DNA of 64,000 nucleotides, taken from positions 1 through 64,000 of the forward strand of contig JBJXEW010000055.1 of the NCBI GenBank assembly GCA_046156035.1, written 5' to 3'. A program made the translations under genes and the position numbers. The notes beneath the pieces were generated by a model. The model was not told the DNA's origin. It saw nothing but the letters and a program-made list of their open reading frames with translations, and searched no databases. Positions within the stretch are counted from its first letter, which is position 1; each line of letters begins with the position of its first letter. This document shows positions 50,589-58,728 of the stretch, one piece after another. This stretch comes from JAEUIX01 sp046156035 (GTDB taxonomy: Bacteria > Planctomycetota > Phycisphaerae > Phycisphaerales > UBA1924).

Positions 50589-50664
50589 ACATCCCCGGCA
50601 GGCCCCACGGCTGGTTGAAAAAACCTGTCGGGTCGGGTGGATTTTCGCGAGGCTCGATGTATAC

Positions 50665-50682
50665 TACTCCTGTAGAGGAGTA
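50665..50682 (+). promoter_or_regulatory. Inverted repeat that masks a ribosome site
   Basis: TACTCCT-GTAG-AGGAGTA, seven perfect base pairs with a four-base loop. The right arm is the Shine-Dalgarno AGGAG, seven bases before the GTG at 50688. A TATACT box (50660-50665) overlaps the left arm by one base. The site could act as a DNA operator (the arms read TACT and AGTA, as in TrmB sites, but wider apart) or as an RNA hairpin. Confidence 0.6.
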
Positions 50683-50687
50683 ATATT

Positions 50688-51632
50688 GTGGCATCGCCTA
50701 AGAAAGGCTCATCCCGCCGCCCCGCTCTCCTGGCAGCCGACACGAGCGATGTCTCCCGTGCCGCGGCTGCGGGGGCGATGCAACTGGGTCTGACGGCACT
50801 GGAAGCCCGGGCCTACGCGTTCCTCGTTTCGAGCGGCCCTTGCAGCGGTTATCGCGTGGCGCAGGCGCTGGGCAAGTCCATCGGCAGTGTCTACAAGACC
50901 ATCGAGGGATTGGAGCGGGCCGGTGCCGCGGCCACCAGCGACGACGCGGGCGTACGCATCGTTCGGGCCACGCCGGTGGTGGAACTGGCCGCGGCACGAC
51001 GCGCGGCGTTGGAGCGGGCGGTGGCGGCCTTGGGCGCGGCTGCGCCGGGTGTATCGGGCGACGAGGCGCCCGACCATCGCGTGTACGAACTTCATACACG
51101 CGATCAGGTTCTGGCCAAGGCCAGGGCATTGCTCGCGGCTGCGACAGACTTTGTGCTTGTGGTCGCCACGCCACTCCTGGCCGCGGAACTCGCGGCGGAC
51201 ATGCAGCGGGCGGCGGCCCGCGCTGTCCACGTGGGTGTCAAACTCTTCGAGCCGCTGGTGATCGAGGGCGTGCACACGTTCATCGATGCACGCGGCACAT
51301 CGGCTGTTGAGAGCGGGCCCGGTCAATGGCTGGTGGTCGCGGCCGACGGCCGCGAGCACGTGCAGGCCGTGCTCAGTGAAGACGGCGAGCAGTTGTCGCT
51401 TGGCTTCACCACGCGCGAGGCGTTGATGAACTGGACACTGTACACGGGCATGGGCGCAAACCTGCTGCTGGCGGGTGTTCGGCAGTGGGTCGCGGCCGGC
51501 GCAACCGGGGCGGAGATCGAGGCCCGGCTGTCGGGCTACGCGTTCTTTCGCACGCCGCGATCCGACGGCAAGCGAGAACTGCTGGCCCGGTTTCGCACGC
51601 CAGCACCTCGGGCCGGGGAGAGCAGGACGTGA
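50688..51632 (+). CDS. TrmB-family transcriptional regulator
   Basis: A 314-residue regulator. Residues 30-85 form a winged helix-turn-helix (LTALEARAYAFLVSSGPCSG, VAQALGKSIGSVYKTIEGL). Residues 110-260 resemble the TrmB effector-binding domain (LLAAATDFVLVVATPLLAAE, VGVKLFEPLVIEGVHTF). TrmB proteins are sugar-responsive repressors or activators, most common in archaea. The GTG start is preceded by a perfect inverted repeat that includes the ribosome site, so autoregulation is likely. No sugar transport operon is adjacent. Confidence 0.85.
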   Translation: MASPKKGSSRRPALLAADTSDVSRAAAAGAMQLGLTALEARAYAFLVSSGPCSGYRVAQALGKSIGSVYKTIEGLERAGAAATSDDAGVRIVRATPVVELAAARRAALERAVAALGAAAPGVSGDEAPDHRVYELHTRDQVLAKARALLAAATDFVLVVATPLLAAELAADMQRAAARAVHVGVKLFEPLVIEGVHTFIDARGTSAVESGPGQWLVVAADGREHVQAVLSEDGEQLSLGFTTREALMNWTLYTGMGANLLLAGVRQWVAAGATGAEIEARLSGYAFFRTPRSDGKRELLARFRTPAPRAGESRT

Positions 51633-51709
51633 GGGCGTGAGGCTTTCGTTGCGGGATGGGTGTACGGGAGAGAACGTGTGTTCGTGTCAAGGCCCTGAGG
51701 AGTCGAGCG

Positions 51710-52654
51710 ATGAGATCGTTTGCTGTGTTGATGTTGGCCGCCGCCTCGGCGGCCGGGATGGCTGCCGCGACGGGAGCGAACGCTCAGGACCTTCTGGCGA
51801 GCAACTTCTCGTCGAGCACCATTACGAGGTTTGACCTCAACACCCGCCAGCTGAAGGCCACGCACGGGCCCGGCTCCGGCCTGAGCGCCCCGCTCGCGTC
51901 ACGCGTAGGCCCGGACGGCCGGTTGTACGTCACCAGCGAAGGCTCCGACGCCATCTTGCGCTACAACCCCAACACCGGGGCCTTCATCGACACGTTCATC
52001 GCCCCCGGCAGCGGTGGCCTCACGCAGCCAACGGGCCTGGACTGGGGACCCGACGGCAACCTGTACGTCGCCAGTTTCAATGGCAACAAGGTGCTCAGGT
52101 ACCACGCTGGCACCGGTGCCTTCCTGAGCACCTTCGTGACGGCCGGTCTGGGCAGCCTGAACGGGGCCGACAACGGCATGATCTTCGGCCCCGACGGCAA
52201 CCTGTACATTCCGTCGTACAACAACGGCCGCGTGCTCAAGTACAACGGCACCACCGGGGCCTTTGTTTCGATCTTCGCGACGGTCGGCCTGCCACGGGTG
52301 ATCCTCTTCCGCGCCAACGACGTGCTGATCACCAGCGAGACGGTGGGTGTACGGCGCCACAACAAGACAACGGGCGCATTCTTGAGCACGTTTGCTTCGT
52401 CGGGCGTGAACGGGCTAATCACCGCGATTGGGATGGCGGCCGGGCCCGACGGCTCCATCTACGTTTCGTCGGGCAACAACCGCATCTTGAAGTACAGCGG
52501 CGTGAACGGCGCGTTCCAGCAGACGTTCGCCAGCGGCTCACCCGGCCTGAGCCTGCCCACGTTCCTGACCGTGATCGTGCCAACGCCCGGCGCAGCGGCA
52601 CCTCTCGCGCTCGCCGCGGCGTTCGCCTTGCGTCGAAAGCGCACCGAGGGCTGA
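51710..52654 (+). CDS. Exported beta-propeller protein with PEP-CTERM-like tail
   Basis: A 314-residue protein with a signal peptide (1-26) and five to six NHL/SMP-30-type propeller repeats recognisable by GPDGNLYVASF, GPDGNLYIPSY, VLRYHAGTGAFLSTF, VLKYNGTTGAFVSIF and ILKYSGVNGAFQQTF. The C-terminus is IVPTPGAAAPLALAAAFALR followed by RKRTEG: a PTPG motif, a hydrophobic helix and a basic end. This is a sorting tail of the PEP-CTERM/MYXO-CTERM type, shared with two other proteins in the window. GAGGAG precedes the ATG at 51710. Confidence 0.85.
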   Translation: MRSFAVLMLAAASAAGMAAATGANAQDLLASNFSSSTITRFDLNTRQLKATHGPGSGLSAPLASRVGPDGRLYVTSEGSDAILRYNPNTGAFIDTFIAPGSGGLTQPTGLDWGPDGNLYVASFNGNKVLRYHAGTGAFLSTFVTAGLGSLNGADNGMIFGPDGNLYIPSYNNGRVLKYNGTTGAFVSIFATVGLPRVILFRANDVLITSETVGVRRHNKTTGAFLSTFASSGVNGLITAIGMAAGPDGSIYVSSGNNRILKYSGVNGAFQQTFASGSPGLSLPTFLTVIVPTPGAAAPLALAAAFALRRKRTEG

Positions 52655-52666
52655 GGGGCCCGCGGG

Positions 52667-52873
52667 TTATTGCTCGTCTTTGGCGTCGCGCTTGATGTCC
52701 TGCGCGTGGGCCCGCGAGTACTGCTGGATGTCCTTGAACTGGCCGCCGGCGCTGCGCACCGCGTACAACTTCTTGCCCTTGCTGCTGCGCAGGGTGGTGC
52801 GGCGGACCTTCTTCTTGGTTTTCTTCGCCGCTTTCTTCGAGCCCTTCTTCTTTGCCTTCTTCTTCTTGGCCAT
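52667..52873 (-). CDS. Small lysine-rich protein, histone H1-like tail
   Basis: A 68-residue protein. Residues 1-26 are almost pure Lys/Ala/Arg/Gly (MAKKKKAKKKGSKKAAKKTK), and the rest is a compact domain: LRSSKGKKLYAVRSAGGQFK and DIQQYSRAHAQDIKRDAK. The second part resembles small bacterial proteins with a KxLYAVR...FKDIQ..RAH pattern of unknown function. The Lys tail suggests nucleic-acid or ribosome binding. GAGGAG lies seven bases before the ATG at 52873, strong support that it is translated. It converges on the beta-propeller gene. Confidence 0.82.
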   Translation of the reverse strand: MAKKKKAKKKGSKKAAKKTKKKVRRTTLRSSKGKKLYAVRSAGGQFKDIQQYSRAHAQDIKRDAKDEQ

Positions 52874-52941
52874 GGTGCACTCCTCAATTGCGGCACGGAA
52901 GGTTCGCGGGCTGCGTCCCACCTGCCGGATCTGTGCACACG

Positions 52942-53973
52942 CTAGCAGGGGGAACCGGCCGCGGCAATCAGGGCTCGTTCCGCGGTTTCGATAGCGCACC
53001 CCCAGGAGAGCGTGATGCCGCTGCGCCCGTGCCCGTAGTTGTGCACCACCCGGCCGCCGTGCCGCTCCTGTGCTTCCAGCCGCACCATCTCGCTCGATTC
53101 GCCGATCACGCGCGTGGGTCGGGCAGCGGCACGCACGTCCAGAACGGTTGTTCCCAGTTCGGCCCAGCGAGGGTGGCCGTCGGCACGCAGCAACTCGCGG
53201 CACCGGGCGATGATGCCGCGCGTCTGGGCCTCGCTGGCTTGGTCGCCGTCGACGCCCGGCTCGAAACTCCCCCCGAGCACCAGCCTGTCTGAGAACACGA
53301 AGACGTACGCCACCAGCCCCGGTCCTTCGCCGCGGTCGGGGGCATCATCGTGGATGCTGGCCGTCAGGCCCAGGTTGTTGGGCACGTGAACCACCTGCCC
53401 GCGTGAAGGATGCACCAACGTGTCGCTCGCCAAAGTCCGTGCGCCCAACCCTGCACAGTTCACCACGGCCGCAAAGCCTTCATCAAGGAGCGCGTCAAGG
53501 CTCTGAACGACGCGTGGCTGGATGCTCCCGCCCAGCGCCAGCACGCGGGCCCGCAGCCACGGCAGGTAGCGGTCGGTGTCGATCTGGGGGCGAAGGGTCG
53601 TCCGCGCGGCGTGCCAGCCCGGCGGGGTTGGCAATGCCCGCGCCGCCAGCAGGTCGTCCAGCCAGGGCGTGGTCCAGAACGGGCGCGAGAAGATCTCGCG
53701 CAACTCTCTGATCTCCATGCCCGCGGTGGGGTCCGTGCGGGCCAGGTGTGAGAACCGCTCGAACGAGGCCGTGCTCCACGCACGCAGCCTGTCGTTGTCG
53801 GCGCCGGGGTAGGGCGTGAACGCGGCGGGCGCCACACCCGACGCGGTGCGAGGCCCATCGGCGGCCCGTGCAGGGGCGAAGCCCACCACCCGCGCACCCC
53901 GTTCCAGCAGGGCCACGGCCGTGGACAGCCCGGCCACACCCGCACCGACGACTGCGAACGAACGCTCCGCCAT
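52942..53973 (-). CDS. FAD-dependent oxidoreductase, D-amino-acid oxidase-like
   Basis: A 343-residue flavoprotein. FAVVGAGVAGLSTAVALLER binds FAD. ASGVAPAAFTPYPG, VNCAGLGARTLASD and VLDVRAAARPTRVI, and the diagnostic end HNYGHGRSGITLSWGCA, place it with D-amino-acid oxidases and related DAO-family enzymes. It oxidises an amine to an imine with peroxide formation; the exact substrate is unknown. A longer frame to 54105 is excluded because the ATG at 53973 has a TACGGT box six bases before it and the FAD motif starts right there. It is divergent from a glutathione peroxidase, which fits peroxide production. Confidence 0.88.
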   Translation of the reverse strand: MAERSFAVVGAGVAGLSTAVALLERGARVVGFAPARAADGPRTASGVAPAAFTPYPGADNDRLRAWSTASFERFSHLARTDPTAGMEIRELREIFSRPFWTTPWLDDLLAARALPTPPGWHAARTTLRPQIDTDRYLPWLRARVLALGGSIQPRVVQSLDALLDEGFAAVVNCAGLGARTLASDTLVHPSRGQVVHVPNNLGLTASIHDDAPDRGEGPGLVAYVFVFSDRLVLGGSFEPGVDGDQASEAQTRGIIARCRELLRADGHPRWAELGTTVLDVRAAARPTRVIGESSEMVRLEAQERHGGRVVHNYGHGRSGITLSWGCAIETAERALIAAAGSPC

Positions 53974-53979
53974 GCCGCA

Positions 53980-53985
53980 ACCGTA
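53980..53985 (-). promoter_or_regulatory. -10-like TACGGT box next to a start codon
   Basis: TACGGT (minus strand) ends six bases before ATG 53973, with no ribosome site. Confidence 0.4.
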
Positions 53986-54142
53986 CACCGGGCCAACGCC
54001 GCCGCGTCCGGACACCGTACGCGATCCTGCCGGCCGGCCCGCGGTGATGAATCGTGCCGCGCGACGCGATCGAAGGCAGGAGCCCTTGCCCCGTGGCTGA
54101 TACACTCCGCCGGACCCCTACCCCACGCTTTGGAGCCACCCC

Positions 54143-54793
54143 ATGCCATGCTGCTGCACATCGACACGATTTGGCGGGTTTCTGGTGCTGGCCACGTCGG
54201 CCATTGCCGCGCTGGGCGTGATGATGCTCGAGCCGCCCGCCGAGAAGAAAGACGCACCGAAGCCGGGCGCAAAGCCTTCGGAGGCGGCCGCCGCGGCGGA
54301 CGACCGCTATGTGCTGGGGTTCAAGATGAAGTCCATCGACGACAAGGACGTGGACCTCGCGGCCCAGTTCAAGGGCAAGGTGGTGATGGTGGTGAACGTG
54401 GCGAGCCGCTGCGGCTTCACCGGCCAGTACGAGGGCCTGGAGAAGCTGTATCAGGAGCGCAAGGACAAGGGGCTTGTGATCCTCGGGTTCCCCGCGAACA
54501 ACTTCGGCGGGCAGGAGCCCGGCAGCAACGAGGAGATCGCCAAGTTCTGCCAGAGCAAGTACAACGTGACGTTCCCCATGTTCGCGAAGATCAGCGTGAA
54601 GGGCGACGATCAGCACCCGCTGTACAAGAAGATCGCAGCCCAGCCCGCGCCCGTCGGCGGTGAACCGAAATGGAACTTCACCAAGTTCCTTGTTGATCGC
54701 GCCGGCAACGTGGTGGCCCGGTTCGATTCGTCGGTGCGGCCCAACGACAAGGACATGCTGGCGAAGATCGACGAGTTGCTTGCGGCGAAGTGA
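54143..54793 (+). CDS. Glutathione peroxidase-family protein, membrane-anchored
   Basis: A 216-residue thiol peroxidase. Residues 1-28 form a helix (FGGFLVLATSAIAALGVMML) preceded by CCCTS, then a Lys/Pro/Ala linker. The peroxidase core has VVNVASRCGFTGQYEGLEKL with the peroxidatic Cys, LGFPANNFGGQEPGSNEEI, and KWNFTKFLVDRAGNVVARF. It is a Cys form, not a selenoprotein. It likely detoxifies peroxides in the periplasm. GGAG lies eight bases before the ATG, and a DUF4340 gene follows. Confidence 0.92.
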   Translation: MPCCCTSTRFGGFLVLATSAIAALGVMMLEPPAEKKDAPKPGAKPSEAAAAADDRYVLGFKMKSIDDKDVDLAAQFKGKVVMVVNVASRCGFTGQYEGLEKLYQERKDKGLVILGFPANNFGGQEPGSNEEIAKFCQSKYNVTFPMFAKISVKGDDQHPLYKKIAAQPAPVGGEPKWNFTKFLVDRAGNVVARFDSSVRPNDKDMLAKIDELLAAK

Positions 54794-54844
54794 CCGGCGG
54801 GCGCTGACAGGACCGGAGTCTGGGGATTATCGCAAGGGAAGGCC

Positions 54845-56329
54845 ATGTCCAACCGAACGTTGTTGATTGCGCTCGCAGTGGTGCTGACGCTCGCGGGCCT
54901 GACGGCGCTGGTGATCCGCTCCCAGTCTGTCGCGGCTGCGCGTGCGGTGGCCGTGGGCGAGCGGCTCCTCGATCTGTCCGTCGGCGAGGTCGCTGGCCTG
55001 AGCATCTCCGGCCTCGGGGCCGCGGAGCAGCGCATCGAGCGCGATGCCGAGCCCGGCTCATGGCGCCTGGTGTCGGGCACGGGCTCTGCGCAGCGGCGGT
55101 GGCCGCTCGACGCTGCGCGTGTGCAAGATGTGCTGCGCCTCCTCTGCGAGGTGAGAGCCACCGGGACGCCCTCCTCCGGCGCGGCCTTTGAGGGCGACGC
55201 GCTTACGCTCAATATCGAGCACGGCACATCTGCCAAGACCGGCGGCCCGACCTTGCTGCGGCTTTCCGGCAGGCGCATGGCCGGGAGTGTGCTGGCGGAG
55301 GTGCGTGCGCCGGCCCCTTCGACCAGCGGACCGGGGACCAACGCCGCACCCCGCACCGCCCTCGTGGCCGACGGCCTGCTCAACGTCTTCACCTCGCCCG
55401 GGCCGCGTGAGTGGCGCGACAGAGCCATCATGCCCTGGGCACCCGAGGCCGTGCGCGTGAGGCTGATCGGCGGCGGCACATCCGTGGCGCTCGCCAAGAC
55501 CAGCGGCAAGTGGTCGCTCAGCGAACCGATCCAGTCTCCCGCCGATACCGGCGCTCTACTCAAGACCCTGGGAGCGTTGCAGCAGGTTTCCGTTGCCGCC
55601 TTCATGGACGATGCCCTGCCGGCCGCCGCGACACTGGGGTTTGATGCACCGCTGGCACGCGTGATCCTGGAGCGGGATCCGCCGACGTTCGGCGCCCCCG
55701 GCGCTGGCGCTGCTGCTCGGACAGACCGCCACGAATTGATCATCGGCCAGCCCGCCGATGCCAAAGGCACGAGCCTGTATGCCACGCTCGACGGCGGAAC
55801 AACCGCCTTCACCGTCAGCGCGGAGCGCCTCGCCCAGATCGCCACTGACCCCGCCAGGTACGTTTCACCCACGGTCTCGCAGGCCCAAGGGGCCGATATC
55901 GGCGTGCTCCTCTTCCACCCGGCGGGCAAGGACGGAGCCAAGACCGACAGCGCGGCAACCCTGGGCGTGCGGCGCACGCTCGACGGCTGGGTCGAACTCC
56001 GCCCCGACGGAACGCAGGTGACCCAAGACCCCGCGCGGGCCAGCGTCATCAACAACATGATCGCGTTCCTGACCTCTATGCCGAGCAAGTCGGCCTCGCT
56101 GGATGAGCCCACAGGGTTTCAGCCCCTGGGCTCGCTCAAGATCATGGACGCCTCGGGCGGCACGATGGATGAGGTCGTCGTCGCCCGCTCCGTCGCGCCC
56201 GGCATCGTCATGCTCTCCGGGCGAGTCTACAGGGGCTTCGTGTCCATGCCCGAGTTTCTGCAGATCGCCCTGGGGCCCGTGGCGCCCCTGCCCAGCGCCT
56301 CCGCTGAGGCCACCGAGATCAACAAGTAG
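54845..56329 (+). CDS. DUF4340 domain protein
   Basis: A 494-residue protein with one N-terminal helix (residues 5-24, LLIALAVVLTLAGLTALVI) and a long periplasmic part. WRLVSGTGSAQRRWPLDAAR and RVQDVLRLLCEVRAT match the beginning of DUF4340, and YVSPTVSQAQGADIGVLLFH is a later conserved-looking stretch. DUF4340 proteins are usually encoded with GldF/GldG-type ABC exporters and are thought to act with them. Here the ABC set lies 9 kb away on the other strand, so the gene is detached. The ATG at 54845 lies a few bases after an AAGGGAAGG site. Confidence 0.85.
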   Translation: MSNRTLLIALAVVLTLAGLTALVIRSQSVAAARAVAVGERLLDLSVGEVAGLSISGLGAAEQRIERDAEPGSWRLVSGTGSAQRRWPLDAARVQDVLRLLCEVRATGTPSSGAAFEGDALTLNIEHGTSAKTGGPTLLRLSGRRMAGSVLAEVRAPAPSTSGPGTNAAPRTALVADGLLNVFTSPGPREWRDRAIMPWAPEAVRVRLIGGGTSVALAKTSGKWSLSEPIQSPADTGALLKTLGALQQVSVAAFMDDALPAAATLGFDAPLARVILERDPPTFGAPGAGAAARTDRHELIIGQPADAKGTSLYATLDGGTTAFTVSAERLAQIATDPARYVSPTVSQAQGADIGVLLFHPAGKDGAKTDSAATLGVRRTLDGWVELRPDGTQVTQDPARASVINNMIAFLTSMPSKSASLDEPTGFQPLGSLKIMDASGGTMDEVVVARSVAPGIVMLSGRVYRGFVSMPEFLQIALGPVAPLPSASAEATEINK

Positions 56330-56332
56330 CGA

Positions 56333-57115
56333 TCAGACTCCCCGCGCGGCTTGCCCACCGCCGTCACCGGCTCGCCAGCGAGCCACGAACGCCGCGTACT
56401 GCTCCGGCGTGTCGATCCCCGCGTGCGCGGCGGGCACGACAGCCACCGCAATCGCGTGCCCGTGCTCCAGCACACGCAGTTGCTCCAGGCGCTCGGCCCG
56501 CTCGCAGGGCGTGGCCGGCAGCGCGATGTACGTTTTCAGGAAGCCCACGCGATAGGCGTACACACCCACATGCCGAAGCGCGGGCGTGCCCGCGTGCATC
56601 CCCGCCCCGTCGCGGTCGTGGGGGATCAGCGCTCGCGAAAAGTACAAGGCGTGGCCGTCGAGCGTGCGCACCACCTTCACGATGTTGGGGTCGGCCGCGC
56701 TCTCGCCCGGCGCAAACGGCGCGGCGGCCGTGCCCACGGCGGCCCGCCGAGACTCCACCAGCGCCGCCACGGCCGCGTCGATCACCGCCCCGGGCATCTC
56801 CGGCTCGTCGCCCTGCGCGTTCACGATGATCTCATCGTCGGCAAGGCCGAGCGCGGCCGCGGCTTCGGCCAGGCGGCTCGTGCCGTTGGGGTGGTCTTCG
56901 CGCGTCATCACCACCGTTGTGCCGAAGGGCCGCAGGGCATCGGCGATGCGGGCATGGTCCGCGGCGACGACCACGCGCCCGGCGCACGCTGCCCGTGCCG
57001 CGCCCTCTGCCACGTGCTGCACGAGGGGCTTGCCGGTCTGGGCCGCCAGAACCTTCTCGGGAAAGCGCGTCGAGGCGAGGCGTGCCGGGATCACGATCGT
57101 CGCCTTGGTGGTCAT
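56333..57115 (-). CDS. kdsB: 3-deoxy-manno-octulosonate cytidylyltransferase
   Basis: A 260-residue enzyme that activates Kdo as CMP-Kdo for LPS inner core. ATIVIPARLASTRFPEKVL, VVAADHARIADAL, VVMTREDHPNGTSRLAEAAA and IIVNAQGDEPEMPG are diagnostic, and YFSRALIPHDRDG and HVGVYAYRVGFLKTY close the site. It indicates an LPS-bearing outer membrane. The start is taken at ATG 57115 (MTTKATIV); an ATG four codons earlier is equally open. It converges on the DUF4340 gene. Confidence 0.96.
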   Translation of the reverse strand: MTTKATIVIPARLASTRFPEKVLAAQTGKPLVQHVAEGAARAACAGRVVVAADHARIADALRPFGTTVVMTREDHPNGTSRLAEAAAALGLADDEIIVNAQGDEPEMPGAVIDAAVAALVESRRAAVGTAAAPFAPGESAADPNIVKVVRTLDGHALYFSRALIPHDRDGAGMHAGTPALRHVGVYAYRVGFLKTYIALPATPCERAERLEQLRVLEHGHAIAVAVVPAAHAGIDTPEQYAAFVARWRAGDGGGQAARGV

Positions 57116-57159
57116 GGCGGTGTGCATCCACGGCGCGAGAGCGAGCCACGGTCAGCGGC

Positions 57160-58656
57160 TCAACCCGCCGGGGAGTGGGGGGGGGCGGGCTGCTTGAGTT
57201 GCGCCACGAGCGCCTTGATCTGATCCCGGCGCGTGCGGATGTCCTTGAAGCCCATCTGGTGGACGGCGATGGCGGAGGCGAGTTTGTAGGCCTCTTCCGC
57301 CGCGGCCAGGTCGTGGCTGTCCTTGCCGCGCTCTTGCAGAGCACACAGAAGGCCGTAGCGCAGTTCCAGGCCCGCGGCGTCGTTGGGGTCGGTGTAGCCC
57401 TCGAGCGCGGTCCGGAAGGTCTCGATCGCCTCGTCGTGCCAGCCGATCGCGGCGAAACTGCGGCCCAGGTAACTCATCACGGTGTTCTTGTTGCGGCCGT
57501 CGGTCTTGGCCAACTGGAAGAGTTCGATGGCCTCGTTGAACCGGCCCGCCTCGAACATGCGGCGGCCCAGTTCGTTCTTGATGCCCAGGTCCGTCGGATA
57601 GGCGGTGGCGCGTGCCTGATACTCGTCGATCTCGAGGGCCGCAAAGGCCTTCGTCGCCGCGGCGAGGGCGGCCTTGGCGGTCTCGTCGGCGGGGTTGGCA
57701 TCGACGGCCGTTTGCAGCGGACGCATCGCGCGCCTGGCCTGGCGGATGCGGATATCGCCCGCCACCATGCGGAAGCGGAACTCCTGCGTCTCGGTGAAGG
57801 CCTTGGTGAGCACTTCGATGGCCTTGGACTCGTCGTCGGGCGTGCCCCGGTCGAGCAGGGCCTTGGCGTAGCGGTGCACGCTGGGCTTGTCGGCGGGGTT
57901 GGCCTCGTACTCGGCCTTGGTCACCTCCACCACACGCTCGACCGTGCTGGTGTTCTTGGACATCCGGTCCTGATCGTCAAGGTTGCGCTGCTTGTCCGCA
58001 TCGCGGATGTTGGCGCGGAAGCCGCCCTCCTGCCCGGACTGCTCGAACCCGCCGGTGCTCATGGTGGACTGCGCGGCCAGATTGCGCACGAAGCCCGCCA
58101 GTTGCGCATCCGAAGGGTCGAGTTTCAGGGCCTGCTCGGCGGCCTTGGCGGCCAGGTCGTATCGACCGCACTTCTCGAACACATCGGCCATGGAGAGATA
58201 ATCGTTCTTTCGCTGCTTGGGGGCCTTGATGACCAGCGCGAAGGCCTGCGGCCCCATGAACGCCGCGGGTTCCTTCAGGCCCAGTTTTGCCGCCCACTCC
58301 ACCGTGCCAATGGCGTGCTCGGTGTTGGCCTGATCGCACGACCACTCGAGCAGTTCACGCAGGTACTTGTCCAGGTCGGTCTTGCCGCTGGTGGCCGAGA
58401 TCATGTCCTTGCTGGGGGCCTTGCCGTACTCGGACGCCGCGCGGAAGAAGGCCTTGAGCGAGTCCACGTTCGTCGGGTCCAGTCGCAGGCCCGAGAGCCA
58501 GCAGGCCATCGCGTATTCGTGGTTGCCGGTGTCCTGAACCGTGCGCGCCCGCTCGAACCACGAGCGGGCCTTCTCGGGCGAGAAGGAGAGCGGGCCTTGG
58601 GCCTCCTTCTTGGCCTCGCCGGGAGCGTCTTTCTTTCCCCAACCGAAGATCGCCAA
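57160..58656 (-). CDS. Tetratricopeptide-repeat protein
   Basis: A 498-residue soluble protein with TPR-like helix pairs throughout: RSWFERARTVQDTGNHEYAM near residue 32, YLSMADVFEKCGRYDLAAKA near 150 with AAEQALKLDPSDAQLAGF, and RMFEAGRFNEAIELFQLAKT and GRSFAAIGWHDEAIETFRTA near 370-420. The start is MAIFGWGKKDAPGEAKKE. The start codon is TTG at 58656, with GGGA upstream; no ATG or GTG nearby fits. It is a scaffold for protein contacts, with no signal peptide. It lies just downstream of the dehydrogenase genes. Confidence 0.88.
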   Translation of the reverse strand: MAIFGWGKKDAPGEAKKEAQGPLSFSPEKARSWFERARTVQDTGNHEYAMACWLSGLRLDPTNVDSLKAFFRAASEYGKAPSKDMISATSGKTDLDKYLRELLEWSCDQANTEHAIGTVEWAAKLGLKEPAAFMGPQAFALVIKAPKQRKNDYLSMADVFEKCGRYDLAAKAAEQALKLDPSDAQLAGFVRNLAAQSTMSTGGFEQSGQEGGFRANIRDADKQRNLDDQDRMSKNTSTVERVVEVTKAEYEANPADKPSVHRYAKALLDRGTPDDESKAIEVLTKAFTETQEFRFRMVAGDIRIRQARRAMRPLQTAVDANPADETAKAALAAATKAFAALEIDEYQARATAYPTDLGIKNELGRRMFEAGRFNEAIELFQLAKTDGRNKNTVMSYLGRSFAAIGWHDEAIETFRTALEGYTDPNDAAGLELRYGLLCALQERGKDSHDLAAAEEAYKLASAIAVHQMGFKDIRTRRDQIKALVAQLKQPAPPHSPAG

Positions 58657-58728
58657 GTCCGTGCTCCCTTCTCAACGACGAGCGTGCCGCCGATACCGCG
58701 GCAATGGTAGTAGCAAACGCGGCGCGGC

